14,251 nt of DNA from an uncultured Bacillota bacterium (GTDB taxonomy: Bacteria > Bacillota > Clostridia > Peptostreptococcales > Anaerovoracaceae), in NCBI GenBank assembly GCA_946541435.1, contig CAMNJK010000012.1, positions 1 through 14,251 on the forward strand. Direction: 5' to 3'. Under the pieces are notes generated by a model. It did not search any database, had not been told where the DNA came from, and saw only the letters and a list, made by a program, of their open reading frames with translations. Positions 1 through 7,473 of the stretch are shown piece after piece. Made by a program: the position numbers and the translations under genes. How positions within the stretch are numbered: the first letter of the stretch is position 1; the number at the start of each line of letters is the position of its first letter.

Positions 1-1190
1 CCTCTGTCCAGTTCCTCCCGGGAGATGGTCAGCGGCGGAAGCAGGCGGAGCCTGTCCCCCGCGGTCAGGACCAGCAGGCCCTTCTCCAGGGCTTCGGCCA
101 GGACTTCCTTCGGATCCTTGTCCTTCAGCGAGATCCCGATCATCATGCCCCGGCCGGTCAGTTCGGTTACTTCCGGCAGGGCGGACAGGCGTTTCCGGAT
201 GTACTCGCCTTTCGCCCGGATCTCCTCCAGCATGGCAGCGTCCAGCTTTTGCAGTACCGCCAGCGCGCCCGCGCAGATGGCCGGATTGCCGCCGAAGGTG
301 GTCCCGTGATCTCCCGGCGCCAGCACATGGCAGCAGGTCTCCGCCATCAGCGCCCCGCCGATGGGCAGACCGCCGCCGATCCCCTTGGCAAAGGTCACGA
401 TATCCGGCTGAAGTCCGTACTGTTCATAAGCGAACAAGGTCCCGGTCCTGCCGATCCCCGTCTGCACCTCGTCGATGATCAGAAGCAGCCCGTGCTCCCG
501 GCAGAGATCCTGGACCGCGCCGGCAAATTCCTGACTCAGATCATTGACACCGCCTTCGCCCTGGATCAGCTCGATCATGATGGCGCAGGTGTCATCGCAG
601 ATCAGGGACGACAGATGCTCCGCGTCACCCGGAGCACAGTAATCGAACCCCTCCACAAAGGGTGTAAAGTACTGATGGTAATGGTCCTGGCCGGTGGCTG
701 TGATGGTGGCCATGGTCCTGCCGTGGAAGGAATCCCGCAGGGTGATGATGCGGTTTGCGCGCTCCGGCCCGTCCGTCGGTGCTCCGGCGTCCTTCTTCAT
801 CTGCTCCGCCAGCACCGTGCTCCCGTATTTTCTGGCGGTCTTGATGGCCACCTCGTTGGCCTCGGCGCCGGAGTTGCAGAAAAAGGCTTTCGCCATGCCT
901 GTGCGGGATGTCAGTTCCTCCGCCAGCCGGATCTGGGGCATGGTGTAATAGAGATTCGAAATGTGCTGAAGCTTCCCCAGCTGGTCTGTCACCGCCCGGA
1001 TCCAGTCCGGATCGCAGAAGCCCAGAGAATTCACGCCGATGCCGGAGGTGAAATCGATGTATTCCTTTCCTTCCGGCGACTGGCACACGGCGCCGCTGCC
1101 GCGCTCTGCCAGCAGGTCGAATCTGCCATAGGTTCCCACGATATATTCCTGATCTTTTGCCTTCCACTCTGCCGCTGTACACTGTTCCAT
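1..1190 (-). CDS. argD: Acetylornithine aminotransferase (3' end cut by window edge)
   Basis: A PLP-dependent class III aminotransferase that interconverts N-acetylglutamate 5-semialdehyde and N-acetylornithine in cytoplasmic arginine synthesis. Reading the minus strand from the ATG at 1190 gives 396 open codons, MEQCTAAEWKAKDQEYIVGT onward, running off the left edge. Visible family signatures are SGIGVNSLGF near the start, NSGAEANEVAIK (cofactor phosphate loop), IELIQGEGG, DEVQTGIGRTG, and the Schiff-base lysine in TFAKGIGGGLPIGGAL (about residue 269). The frame reaches RLLPPLTISREELD, the usual near-terminal motif, so only a few residues should be missing. The start is supported by AGGACAGGAAA just upstream. 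It is the last visible gene of argCJBD and lies 74 bp after argB across a purine-rich repetitive spacer. Closely related aminotransferases such as succinylornithine transaminase cannot be excluded by motifs, but the operon fixes the role. Confidence 0.96.
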   Translation of the reverse strand, partial: MEQCTAAEWKAKDQEYIVGTYGRFDLLAERGSGAVCQSPEGKEYIDFTSGIGVNSLGFCDPDWIRAVTDQLGKLQHISNLYYTMPQIRLAEELTSRTGMAKAFFCNSGAEANEVAIKTARKYGSTVLAEQMKKDAGAPTDGPERANRIITLRDSFHGRTMATITATGQDHYHQYFTPFVEGFDYCAPGDAEHLSSLICDDTCAIMIELIQGEGGVNDLSQEFAGAVQDLCREHGLLLIIDEVQTGIGRTGTLFAYEQYGLQPDIVTFAKGIGGGLPIGGALMAETCCHVLAPGDHGTTFGGNPAICAGALAVLQKLDAAMLEEIRAKGEYIRKRLSALPEVTELTGRGMMIGISLKDKDPKEVLAEALEKGLLVLTAGDRLRLLPPLTISREELDR

Positions 1191-1194
1191 TTTC

Positions 1195-1235
1195 CTGTCC
1201 TCTCTGTACCTTTTACTCTGTCCTGTCTGTACCTT
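1195..1235 (-). repeat. Imperfect direct repeat in argB-argD spacer
   Basis: Two 18-bp copies, 1195-1212 and 1218-1235, match at 17 of 18 positions with a 23-bp period. On the transcribed strand both read AAGGTACAGA(C/G)AGGACAG. The downstream copy supplies the argD ribosome binding site, so the spacer carries a duplicated Shine-Dalgarno-like block. The whole spacer (1191-1264) is almost purely purine on the mRNA strand, with little self-pairing potential. Confidence 0.7.
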
Positions 1236-1264
1236 CTGCTCTTCCCTCTCTGTCTGCTCTGTCC

Positions 1265-2161
1265 TCAAGCCTTCTGCTTCCAGTACTTCTCCTGATGGGG
1301 CCGCACGATGGCCGTGCCGCAGCCCTTGTCCGTGAAGATCTCCAGCAGCAGGCTGTGGGGGATCCTCCCGTCCAGGATATGCACCCGGTTCACGCCCTTG
1401 CTGATGGCGTCGATGCAGTTGCGGATCTTGGGGATCATGCCCCCGGTGATCACGCCCTGCTCGATCAGGTCCGCCGCTTCACCGGTATAGAGCTCGGAGA
1501 TCACGGAATCCGGATCCTCCGGGTCCATCCGCACACCTTCTACGTCAGAAAGGAAGGCCAGCTTTTCCGCGTTCAGCTCCATGGCGATGGCCCCCGCCGC
1601 CTCGTCCGCATTGACATTGTAGGAATTCATCTCTTCATCCATGGCCACCGGAAATACGATGGGCAGATAATCGTTCTTTAAGAGATCCTGGAGGATCTTG
1701 GGATCCACCCCCGTCACCTCGCCCACGAAGCCCAGATCACCCTCTGAGGACTTCTTTTTGCGGACCTTCAGAAGGCCGCCGTCCTTGCCGCTGATGCCTG
1801 CCGCCTTTACCCCCAGGGCCTGGACCCGGCTCACCAGCTCCTTGTTGACCCTGGCCAGCACCATCTCCGCCAGCTCCATGGTCTCCGCGTCCGTCACCCG
1901 CAGTCCGTTCAGGAACTTCGTTTCAAGACCGATTTTCCCGGTCCATTTGCTGATCTCCTTGCCCCCGCCGTGAACCAGAATGGGCTTGAATCCCACCAGC
2001 TTCAGCAGGACGATGTCTTCAATCACATCCTGCTTCAGGGTCTCGTCGATCATGGCGCTGCCGCCGTACTTGACCACGATGACCTTGCGGTTGAATCTGC
2101 GTATATAGGGAAGCGCCTCCACCAGCACCTCCGCCTTGTCCAAATCTCTCTGATTTACCAT
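1265..2161 (-). CDS. argB: N-acetylglutamate kinase
   Basis: Cytoplasmic amino-acid kinase that phosphorylates N-acetylglutamate with ATP, the second step to ornithine. The protein is 298 residues from the ATG at 2161. Motifs are KYGGSAM (31-37) and HGGGKEI (64-70) for ATP and phosphate, FLNGLRVTD (83-91) and NVNADEAAG (182-190) for acetylglutamate, and a C-terminal block with HSLLLEIFTDKGCGT. The helix before KYGG (EVLVEALPYIRRF) together with that C-terminal block is the architecture of the hexameric, arginine-inhibited kinases (Thermotoga, Pseudomonas type) rather than the short E. coli form, so feedback inhibition by arginine is inferred. The frame is open to an ATG at 2197, but that lies inside argJ and has no ribosome binding site. 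The ATG at 2161 has AGGAG eight bases upstream, overlapping the argJ stop. The gap to argJ is 4 bp. Confidence 0.97.
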   Translation of the reverse strand: MVNQRDLDKAEVLVEALPYIRRFNRKVIVVKYGGSAMIDETLKQDVIEDIVLLKLVGFKPILVHGGGKEISKWTGKIGLETKFLNGLRVTDAETMELAEMVLARVNKELVSRVQALGVKAAGISGKDGGLLKVRKKKSSEGDLGFVGEVTGVDPKILQDLLKNDYLPIVFPVAMDEEMNSYNVNADEAAGAIAMELNAEKLAFLSDVEGVRMDPEDPDSVISELYTGEAADLIEQGVITGGMIPKIRNCIDAISKGVNRVHILDGRIPHSLLLEIFTDKGCGTAIVRPHQEKYWKQKA

Positions 2162-2165
2162 TTCC

Positions 2166-3404
2166 TCAGCTCCTGTAATCTCCGTTGATCCTGACATAAT
2201 CGTAGGTCAGATCGCATCCCCAGGCGGTGGCAGCCGCGTCTCCGGAATGCATCTCGATATCGATGGCGATCTCCTTTTCTCCCAGGATCTTCGATGCTTC
2301 CGCCTCGCTGTAGGGGTGGTGTTTGGAATCCTGACAGACCAGGACAGAGCCGGCGGCGGACCGCATCACCACATCGATATGGTCCGCGCTGAAATCCCCC
2401 GGCGTATAGCCGATGGCGCAGAGCACCCTGCCCCAGTTGGCGTCGCTGCCGAAGATGGCCGCCTTCAGAAGATTGGAGGAGATCACCGACTTGCTGACGG
2501 CCCGGGCAGTTCCTTCATCCGGCGCGCCGGATACATTGCACTCGATCAGCTTCGTCGCCCCTTCGCCGTCTCTGGCCAGCTGTCTGGCCAGATAACGGGT
2601 CACCTTAGACAGGGCCCCGCAGAAGACCTGATAGGCCTCGCCCTCCTCCGTGATCCCGGCATTCCCCGCCTGCCCATTGGCCAGGACCACCACCATGTCA
2701 TTGGTGGAGGTGTCGCCGTCCACGCAGATCTGGTTATAGCTGGTCAGGATATCCTGTGACAGAGCCTTCTGCAGAAGGCCCGGATCGATGTCTGCATCTG
2801 TGGTGATGAAGGACAGCATGGTGGCCATATTGGGATCGATCATCCCGCTTCCCTTGGCGATCCCGCCGATCCGGCAGGTCGTGCCGTTCAGATCAAATTC
2901 AACAGCGATGGATTTGGAAACGGTATCCGTGGTCATGATGGCCTGGGCCGCATCCTCCGAACCGAAGGGGTTCAGTTCCTTGGCGATGAGCGGGATCCCT
3001 TTTGCAAAAGGTTCAATGGTCATCTTCTCCCCGATCACACCTGTGGAGCAGACCACGATATCCTCCTGCTCCGTTCCCAGGACCTCCGCGGTGATCCTGC
3101 AGGTCTCCTCTGCCAGCTGCTCCCCGCCGGGCGCGCAGGTATTGGCGTTGCCGCTGTTGCAGATGATGGCCCGGGCATATCCGTCCGCAATGTTCCGTCT
3201 GGTCACCGCGATGGGCGCCCCCTTGACCTTGTTCTGTGTGTAGACCGCCGCCGCCGCGCACCTGGAGTCGCTGACGATCAGGGCCAGATCCTTCTTTTCT
3301 TTGCTGTAACGAAATCCGCAGTGGATCCCGGCGGCCCGAAAACCTTTGGCCGCGCATACGCCGCCTGAAACTTCAGCAAATCCTTTCTCCATCTCTGTAT
3401 TCAT
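2166..3404 (-). CDS. argJ: Glutamate N-acetyltransferase (ornithine acetyltransferase)
   Basis: Transfers the acetyl group from N-acetylornithine to glutamate, releasing ornithine and recycling N-acetylglutamate; many family members also use acetyl-CoA. The protein is 412 residues, typical length. The autoproteolysis site is in KGSGMIDPNMATMLSF, where cleavage before Thr195 creates the N-terminal nucleophile of the beta chain. Other ArgJ signatures are NSGNANTCAPG (83-93), CSTGVIGEKM (119-128), TTDTVSK, and a conserved C-terminal AWGCDLTYDYVRINGDYRS. The ATG at 3404 follows the argC TAG stop directly, with AAGGAC eight bases upstream, so translation is probably coupled. No argA or argE is in the window, which fits the cyclic pathway. 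Whether the enzyme is mono- or bifunctional cannot be read from sequence. Confidence 0.97.
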   Translation of the reverse strand: MNTEMEKGFAEVSGGVCAAKGFRAAGIHCGFRYSKEKKDLALIVSDSRCAAAAVYTQNKVKGAPIAVTRRNIADGYARAIICNSGNANTCAPGGEQLAEETCRITAEVLGTEQEDIVVCSTGVIGEKMTIEPFAKGIPLIAKELNPFGSEDAAQAIMTTDTVSKSIAVEFDLNGTTCRIGGIAKGSGMIDPNMATMLSFITTDADIDPGLLQKALSQDILTSYNQICVDGDTSTNDMVVVLANGQAGNAGITEEGEAYQVFCGALSKVTRYLARQLARDGEGATKLIECNVSGAPDEGTARAVSKSVISSNLLKAAIFGSDANWGRVLCAIGYTPGDFSADHIDVVMRSAAGSVLVCQDSKHHPYSEAEASKILGEKEIAIDIEMHSGDAAATAWGCDLTYDYVRINGDYRS

Positions 3405-4394
3405 CTAAATCAGTCCTTTCGTTTCTTCAATACCTAACATGATATTCATATTCTGCACCGCCGCCCCCGACGCGCCCTTTCCCAGATTGTCAAAGGTCGC
3501 TGTCAGCAGAATGTTGTCTTCGTCCCCGCGCACCGAGATCTCCAGCCGGTTGGTCCCTGCCAGCCGGTTCGCGTAGATGAATCCCGCCGGGGCATCTTCC
3601 TCCGTCACCTGTACCAGGGGCTCCGCCGCGTAATAGTCCCGGTAGAGTTCCCGCAAAAGCTGGCCTTTTCCCTGCAATGCCTCTCCGGACAGGGGCACGG
3701 TGACCTCCATCCCGCTGTAGTAGTCCGCGACGATGGGCATGAAGGATGGCTTTATCGTGAGTCCTGTCATCTGCATGATCTCGGGAATGTGCTTGTGGTT
3801 CTGGGTCAGCCCGTACTGGCCGGGGCTTTTGCGGAGATCCGGGGAATCCTGTCCGCCGCCGGGATCCCCGGCCTTCCGCGCCGGGTCCTCATAAGCCGCG
3901 ATCATCTTCTTGCCGCCGCCGCTGTATCCGGTCAGGGATACGGCGTTCACCCGGGCTGTGGGCGGCAGAAAGCCATTCTGCACCAGGGGCCGCAGGAGAG
4001 CTATGACTCCTGTCGCATGACAGCCGGGATTGGCAACGCGGCTTGCTTCCCGGATCTGGTCCCGCTGCTTCCGGCTTCCCTTCTGACTTCCTGCCGCTGA
4101 GATCCGAAGCTCCGGAAACCCGTAGGTCCAGCCTTTGCAGACCCGGTGGGCAGTGGATGTATCGATGAGCCTGCAGTCCGCCGGCGCCGCCGCGCAGATT
4201 TCTTTCGCCGCAGCGTCCGGAAGGCAGAGGAAGCTGACGTCTGCCTGCTTCATCATGGCCAGTCTTGCCTCCGGATCCTTTCGGCGGGCCGGGTCGATCT
4301 GCAGCACATGGAGATCCTGTCTTTTCTGGAAGTATTCATGTATTTTCAGCCCTGTGGTTCCTTCAGCCCCGTCGATAAAGACCTTGAATTTCAT
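3405..4394 (-). CDS. argC: N-acetyl-gamma-glutamyl-phosphate reductase (type 2)
   Basis: NADPH-dependent reductase making N-acetylglutamate semialdehyde from the acyl phosphate, first gene of argCJBD. It is 329 residues from the ATG at 4394. It starts with FKVFIDGAEGTTGLKI, the dinucleotide-binding loop characteristic of the type 2 subfamily. The catalytic Cys125 lies in ANPGCHATG, and the second-domain motif LTGYSGGGKKMI and the histidine in NHKHIPE are present. The frame is open to an ATG at 4451, but that codon lies within the ARG-box operator and has no ribosome binding site, whereas 4394 has GGAGG six bases upstream. Two hydrophilic stretches, about residues 98-110 (AAGSQKGSRKQR region) and the later KAGDPGGGQDSPDLRK region, look like loop insertions relative to the shorter family form I remember. 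No key residue is missing. Confidence 0.95.
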   Translation of the reverse strand: MKFKVFIDGAEGTTGLKIHEYFQKRQDLHVLQIDPARRKDPEARLAMMKQADVSFLCLPDAAAKEICAAAPADCRLIDTSTAHRVCKGWTYGFPELRISAAGSQKGSRKQRDQIREASRVANPGCHATGVIALLRPLVQNGFLPPTARVNAVSLTGYSGGGKKMIAAYEDPARKAGDPGGGQDSPDLRKSPGQYGLTQNHKHIPEIMQMTGLTIKPSFMPIVADYYSGMEVTVPLSGEALQGKGQLLRELYRDYYAAEPLVQVTEEDAPAGFIYANRLAGTNRLEISVRGDEDNILLTATFDNLGKGASGAAVQNMNIMLGIEETKGLI

Positions 4395-4434
4395 CTGTCC
4401 CTCCGCTTTTCCAGCCTTTGCAAAATGCTTATCA

Positions 4435-4472
4435 TTTGTATTTATATTCATTTTAACGAATAAATATGTGAA
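4435..4472 (-). promoter_or_regulatory. Twin ARG boxes (ArgR/AhrC operator) upstream of argC
   Basis: On the minus strand the inner core TGAATATAAATACA (4450-4437) matches 13 of 14 positions of the E. coli-type consensus TGAATWWWWATTCA. A second, weaker core, CACATATTTATTCG (4470-4457), matches 10 of 14. As 18-bp boxes (4472-4455 and 4452-4435) they are separated by 2 bp, giving a centre-to-centre distance of 20 bp, as expected for one ArgR hexamer binding two boxes on the same DNA face. They lie directly downstream of the -10 element and cover the predicted transcription start, a position that would repress. The regulator gene is not in this window. Confidence 0.8.
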
Positions 4473-4474
4473 TC

Positions 4475-4503
4475 ATATTACCACGCTTCGCCGCTTCACG
4501 CAA
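4475..4503 (-). promoter_or_regulatory. Predicted sigma-A promoter of argCJBD
   Basis: Reading the minus strand: -35 TTGCGT (4503-4498), a 17-bp spacer, then -10 TAATAT (4480-4475) preceded by TGG, an extended -10. The transcription start is expected near 4468, inside the upstream ARG box. The 5' leader would be about 75 nt. The promoter sits between the pyr terminator and argC, so argCJBD is an independent transcription unit. Confidence 0.65.
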
Positions 4504-4514
4504 GTAAAATCCAC

Positions 4515-4544
4515 AAAAAAACTGCTGATGAACAGCAGTTTTTT
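4515..4544 (-). terminator. Intrinsic terminator after pyrI (potentially bidirectional)
   Basis: On the transcribed strand AAAAAACTGCTG, loop TTCAT, CAGCAGTTTTTT forms a perfect 12-bp stem, and the T run continues to seven. It lies 44 nt after the pyrI stop and just upstream of the argC -35 element. The A and T arms make it symmetrical, but no plus-strand gene needs it here. It separates the pyr and arg units. Confidence 0.88.
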
Positions 4545-4588
4545 GTTATTTGAGAATATGAAGGGTTTGTCTTAGAATCGGCCGCCCG

Positions 4589-5005
4589 CTATTTGGCCTT
4601 GCTCTCGCAGTAAGCGCAGCGGTAGATCTTGTTCTTCCGGTCGGTCAGGTTGAAGACCTGGGGAAGCTCCTGTTCAATCGTGGTGATGCAGCGCGGGTTT
4701 TTGCACTTGACGATGTCCACGATCCTCTCCGGCAGCTCCGGCTTACCTCTCTTTACCCGCTCGCCGTTCTCAATGATGTTGACGGTGATGCCGGGGTCCA
4801 CGAATCCCACCGCATCGATATCCAGATCGATCAGCTTGTCGATCTTCAGAATGTCCTTGCGTCCCATCTTTCCGCTGGGCGCGTTCTGGATCAGCGCCAC
4901 TTCGCAGTCCAGTTTGTCCAGATTCAATATGTCATACAGCCGCATTCCCTGTCCGGCCTGAATGTGGTCCAGAACGATGCCGTCTTCGATTTTTCCAATG
5001 ATCAT
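4589..5005 (-). CDS. pyrI: Aspartate carbamoyltransferase regulatory subunit
   Basis: Regulatory chain of class B aspartate transcarbamoylase, which binds nucleotide effectors (CTP, ATP, UTP in characterised homologues) and docks on PyrB through a zinc domain. It is 138 residues, slightly shorter than the E. coli chain. The N-terminal allosteric domain contains DGIVLDHIQAGQGMRL. The C-terminal zinc site is complete: Cys101 and Cys106 (CKNPRC), Cys130 and Cys133 (CAYC). The ATG at 5005 has AGGAG upstream. It lies 55 bp after pyrB and is the last gene before the operon terminator. Its presence means ATCase activity is probably nucleotide-regulated at the protein level. Which effectors act cannot be read from the sequence. 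Confidence 0.96.
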   Translation of the reverse strand: MIIGKIEDGIVLDHIQAGQGMRLYDILNLDKLDCEVALIQNAPSGKMGRKDILKIDKLIDLDIDAVGFVDPGITVNIIENGERVKRGKPELPERIVDIVKCKNPRCITTIEQELPQVFNLTDRKNKIYRCAYCESKAK

Positions 5006-5060
5006 TGTATTTCTCTCCTGTCTCTTTCAATTACATTTTCGGTTTCATGGATTTCATTTG

Positions 5061-6008
5061 TTACTGCTTCTGCCAGTCGGGCACGGGGTTGCGCTTTGCT
5101 TCCTCCAGCAGCATCAGGATCAGGGCCATACGGATGTACTTGCCGTTCAGGACCTGCTCGAAATATCTGGCTCTGGGATCATCATCCACGGCCACGGAGA
5201 TCTCATTGACACGGGGCAGGGGATGCAGGATGGACAGGTCCTCTTTGGCGTTGTCCAGCTTGTCCGGCGTCAGGATGTAGCTGTCCTTCAGTCTTAAGTA
5301 GTCCTGTTCATTGAAGAACCGTTCTCTCTGAACTCTTGTCATGTAGAGGATGTCCAGCTCCGGCATGGCGTTCTCCAGATCGTCTGTTTCCACGAATTCC
5401 AGGTTCTTTTTGATCATGGTCTCATACTTCAGGTATTCGGGGATCCGCAGTTCGTCCGGTGAGATCAGGATGAACTTGTTGTTCGGATATCTGGACATGG
5501 CGTTGATCAGGGAGTGGACTGTCCGGCCGAATTTCAGGTCGCCGCAGAGTCCGATGGTCAGGTTGTCCAGTCTGTTCTTCTCACGGCTGATGGTCAGAAG
5601 GTCTGTCAGTGTCTGGGTTGGATGATTGTGTCCGCCGTCGCCCGCGTTGATGACCGGGACTGTGGACCGCCGGGTACCCGCGATGGGCGCGCCTTCCTTG
5701 GGGTGACGCATGGCGATGATGTCAGCATAGCATCCCACGGTACGGATGGTATCCGCCACGCTCTCTCCCTTGGCTGCGGAAGAGCTCTGCGCTTCCGAGA
5801 ATCCCAGCACATTGCCGCCCAGTTCATACATGGCGGCTTCAAAACTCAGGCGGGTTCTGGTGGACGGCTCAAAGAACAGGGTCGCCAGCTTTTTTCCCGC
5901 GCACTTGTGGGCGTATTTTTCCGGATCCGCAATGATGTCCTTGGCTACTGCGATCATCTCATCCAGCTCTTCGATGGAAAGATCCATAATGTCAATCAAA
6001 TGTCTCAA
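5061..6008 (-). CDS. pyrB: Aspartate carbamoyltransferase catalytic subunit (TTG start)
   Basis: Condenses carbamoyl phosphate and aspartate to carbamoyl aspartate, the committed pyrimidine step. It is 315 residues. The carbamoyl-phosphate loop [13 protein letters not shown] has Ser49-Thr-Arg-Thr-Arg53. The SSSAAKGES loop gives Lys80, the neighbour-donated residue, and [11 protein letters not shown] and [12 protein letters not shown] are present. The start codon is TTG at 6008-6006, not ATG: AGGAGG lies eight bases upstream, and the encoded [10 protein letters not shown] aligns with the usual family N-terminus. The first in-frame ATG (residue 8) would remove part of this conserved segment. 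The gap to pyrE is 28 bp. It pairs with the adjacent pyrI to form the regulated dodecameric class of ATCase. Confidence 0.97.
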   Translation of the reverse strand: MRHLIDIMDLSIEELDEMIAVAKDIIADPEKYAHKCAGKKLATLFFEPSTRTRLSFEAAMYELGGNVLGFSEAQSSSAAKGESVADTIRTVGCYADIIAMRHPKEGAPIAGTRRSTVPVINAGDGGHNHPTQTLTDLLTISREKNRLDNLTIGLCGDLKFGRTVHSLINAMSRYPNNKFILISPDELRIPEYLKYETMIKKNLEFVETDDLENAMPELDILYMTRVQRERFFNEQDYLRLKDSYILTPDKLDNAKEDLSILHPLPRVNEISVAVDDDPRARYFEQVLNGKYIRMALILMLLEEAKRNPVPDWQKQ

Positions 6009-6036
6009 ATCTTTTTCCTCCTGTTACTACTTACAC

Positions 6037-6654
6037 TTACAGATTGTTTCTGAATTCCATTAACTGCGCAATGTCTTCTTCACTGATATATTTCATCTCC
6101 GCGGCAGTCTGCGCCACGCAGTCAAAATCCGTCAGGCTGTGGTACTCCAGGCCTGCTTCTTCAAAGGCCGCCCTGCTCTTGCTCAGGTTGTATGAGAAGA
6201 TGCAGATCACGCCCAGTACATCAGCGCCCGCTTCCTGCAGGGCCTTCGCTGCCTCGATGCAGCTTCCTCCGGTGGAGATCAGGTCCTCCACCACCACCAC
6301 CTTCTGTCCGGGGCCGACCCGGCCTTCGATCCGGTTTGCCCGGCCATGGTCCTTGGCGCCGGACCGGACATATCCCATGGGGAGATCCATGGCGTACCCT
6401 GCGATGGCCGCATGGGGGATCCCCGCGGTGGCCGTGCCGAACAGGGCTTCCGCCTCCGGATAAGTCTCCCGGATCAGGGCGATCAGTCCCTCTTCGATGA
6501 CCTGCCGGGCCCGGGGCGCGGTCAGCACCAGCCGGTTGTCTGTGTAGACCGGGCTCTTGATTCCGCTGGCCCAGGTGAAGGGTTCTTCCGGCCGGAAGAA
6601 GACTGCCTGGGTCTCCAGCAGGGCTTTCGCCGCTTCTTTTCTCATCTCACTCAT
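6037..6654 (-). CDS. pyrE: Orotate phosphoribosyltransferase
   Basis: Joins orotate and PRPP to give OMP, the fifth step of UMP synthesis. It is 205 residues, the usual bacterial size. The PRPP-binding signature VVVVEDLISTGGS is at 119-131, the family's WASGIKSPVYTDNR segment at 28-41, and the flexible-loop region YVRSGAKDHGRANRIEG at 95-111 with Lys101 and His103 in the catalytic-loop position. The ATG at 6654 follows AGGAGG with five bases between. It sits 29 bp after pyrF and 28 bp before pyrB, within the same operon. Nothing is unusual in the sequence. Confidence 0.97.
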   Translation of the reverse strand: MSEMRKEAAKALLETQAVFFRPEEPFTWASGIKSPVYTDNRLVLTAPRARQVIEEGLIALIRETYPEAEALFGTATAGIPHAAIAGYAMDLPMGYVRSGAKDHGRANRIEGRVGPGQKVVVVEDLISTGGSCIEAAKALQEAGADVLGVICIFSYNLSKSRAAFEEAGLEYHSLTDFDCVAQTAAEMKYISEEDIAQLMEFRNNL

Positions 6655-6683
6655 ATGCTCCTCCTGTATATATCGTGTATTGT

Positions 6684-7403
6684 TTACGCTTCTGCCTTGT
6701 CTCCCACAAAATCACGCAGACACTGTTCATAAGACACCAGGGGATCCTCCGCCGCAGTGATGCTCCGTCCCACAACGATGTAATCCGATCCCAGTTCCCT
6801 GGCCTTTGCCGGCGTGGTCACCCGGGTCTGATCCCCGGCCGCGTCCCCCGCCAGCCGGACGCCCGGTGTCACAGTCAGGAAATCTGCGCCCAGCTGTTCA
6901 TGGACCACCGGCGACTCCAGGGGCGAACATACCACGCCGTCCAGACCTGCCGCCTTCGCGCCGGCTGCATAGGCTGCCACCACGTCCTCCATGGGACGGT
7001 CGATCAGGATGTCTTCCGCCAGCTGTTCCTGGGATGTGGATGTGAGCTGGGTCACCGCGATGAGCAAAGGCCGGTCTTCTTTTCCCGCGCCTTCCGTCAG
7101 GCCCCGCAGGCCGGCTTCCATCATTTTCCTGGTTCCCGCGGCGTGGACATTGCACAGATCCACATCCAGGTCCGCCAGGACGCGCATGGCTTTTTCCACC
7201 GTATTGGGAATGTCATGCAGCTTCAGATCCAGAAAGACCTTGTGCCCGCGCTGCTTCAGCTGGCGGACGATCTGGGGCCCGGCCGCGTAATACAGCTCCA
7301 TGCCGATCTTCACGAAAGGACGTCTGTCCCCGAACCGGTCCAGGAATTCATAGGTCTGCTCCGCGCTGCTGAAATCGCAGGCGATGATCACATCTTTTCC
7401 CAT
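6684..7403 (-). CDS. pyrF: Orotidine 5'-phosphate decarboxylase
   Basis: Decarboxylates OMP to UMP, the last step. It is 239 residues, the B. subtilis-type short TIM barrel. The catalytic Asp-x-Lys-x-x-Asp array is intact in FLDLKLHDIPNTV (Asp59, Lys61, Asp64), with IACDFSS at the N-terminus for the ribose site. The phosphate-binding segment is PGVRLAGDAAGDQTRVTTP followed by SDYIVVGRSIT. The ATG at 7403 has GAGGAG upstream. The 70-bp gap to pyrD is the widest in the operon and contains three ATAAGGA copies on the mRNA strand and a 10-bp palindrome. No promoter was seen there. Confidence 0.97.
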   Translation of the reverse strand: MGKDVIIACDFSSAEQTYEFLDRFGDRRPFVKIGMELYYAAGPQIVRQLKQRGHKVFLDLKLHDIPNTVEKAMRVLADLDVDLCNVHAAGTRKMMEAGLRGLTEGAGKEDRPLLIAVTQLTSTSQEQLAEDILIDRPMEDVVAAYAAGAKAAGLDGVVCSPLESPVVHEQLGADFLTVTPGVRLAGDAAGDQTRVTTPAKARELGSDYIVVGRSITAAEDPLVSYEQCLRDFVGDKAEA

Positions 7404-7421
7404 CTTCTTCTCCTCGTTGTT

Positions 7422-7459
7422 TCCTTATTTTCCTTATTGTATCCTTATCTCACGCGTGA
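7422..7459 (-). repeat. Three ATAAGGA repeats and a palindrome in the pyrD-pyrF gap
   Basis: On the mRNA strand ATAAGGA occurs at 7448-7442, 7437-7431 and 7428-7422, spaced 11 and 9 bp. The perfect 10-bp palindrome TCACGCGTGA (7450-7459) lies just before them. The copies resemble weak Shine-Dalgarno sequences but no short ORF of interest follows them. The real pyrF ribosome binding site is closer to its ATG. Confidence 0.5.
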
Positions 7460-7473
7460 TCCGCCGCGCTGTT

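Noticed and set aside
249..1295. 348-residue plus-strand open frame opposite argD
   Set aside because: It is the antisense shadow of argD; high GC removes stops. It has no ribosome site and an implausible composition.
2162..2197. Longer argB start at 2197
   Set aside because: It would overlap argJ by about 30 bp with no ribosome site; AGGAG precedes the ATG at 2161.
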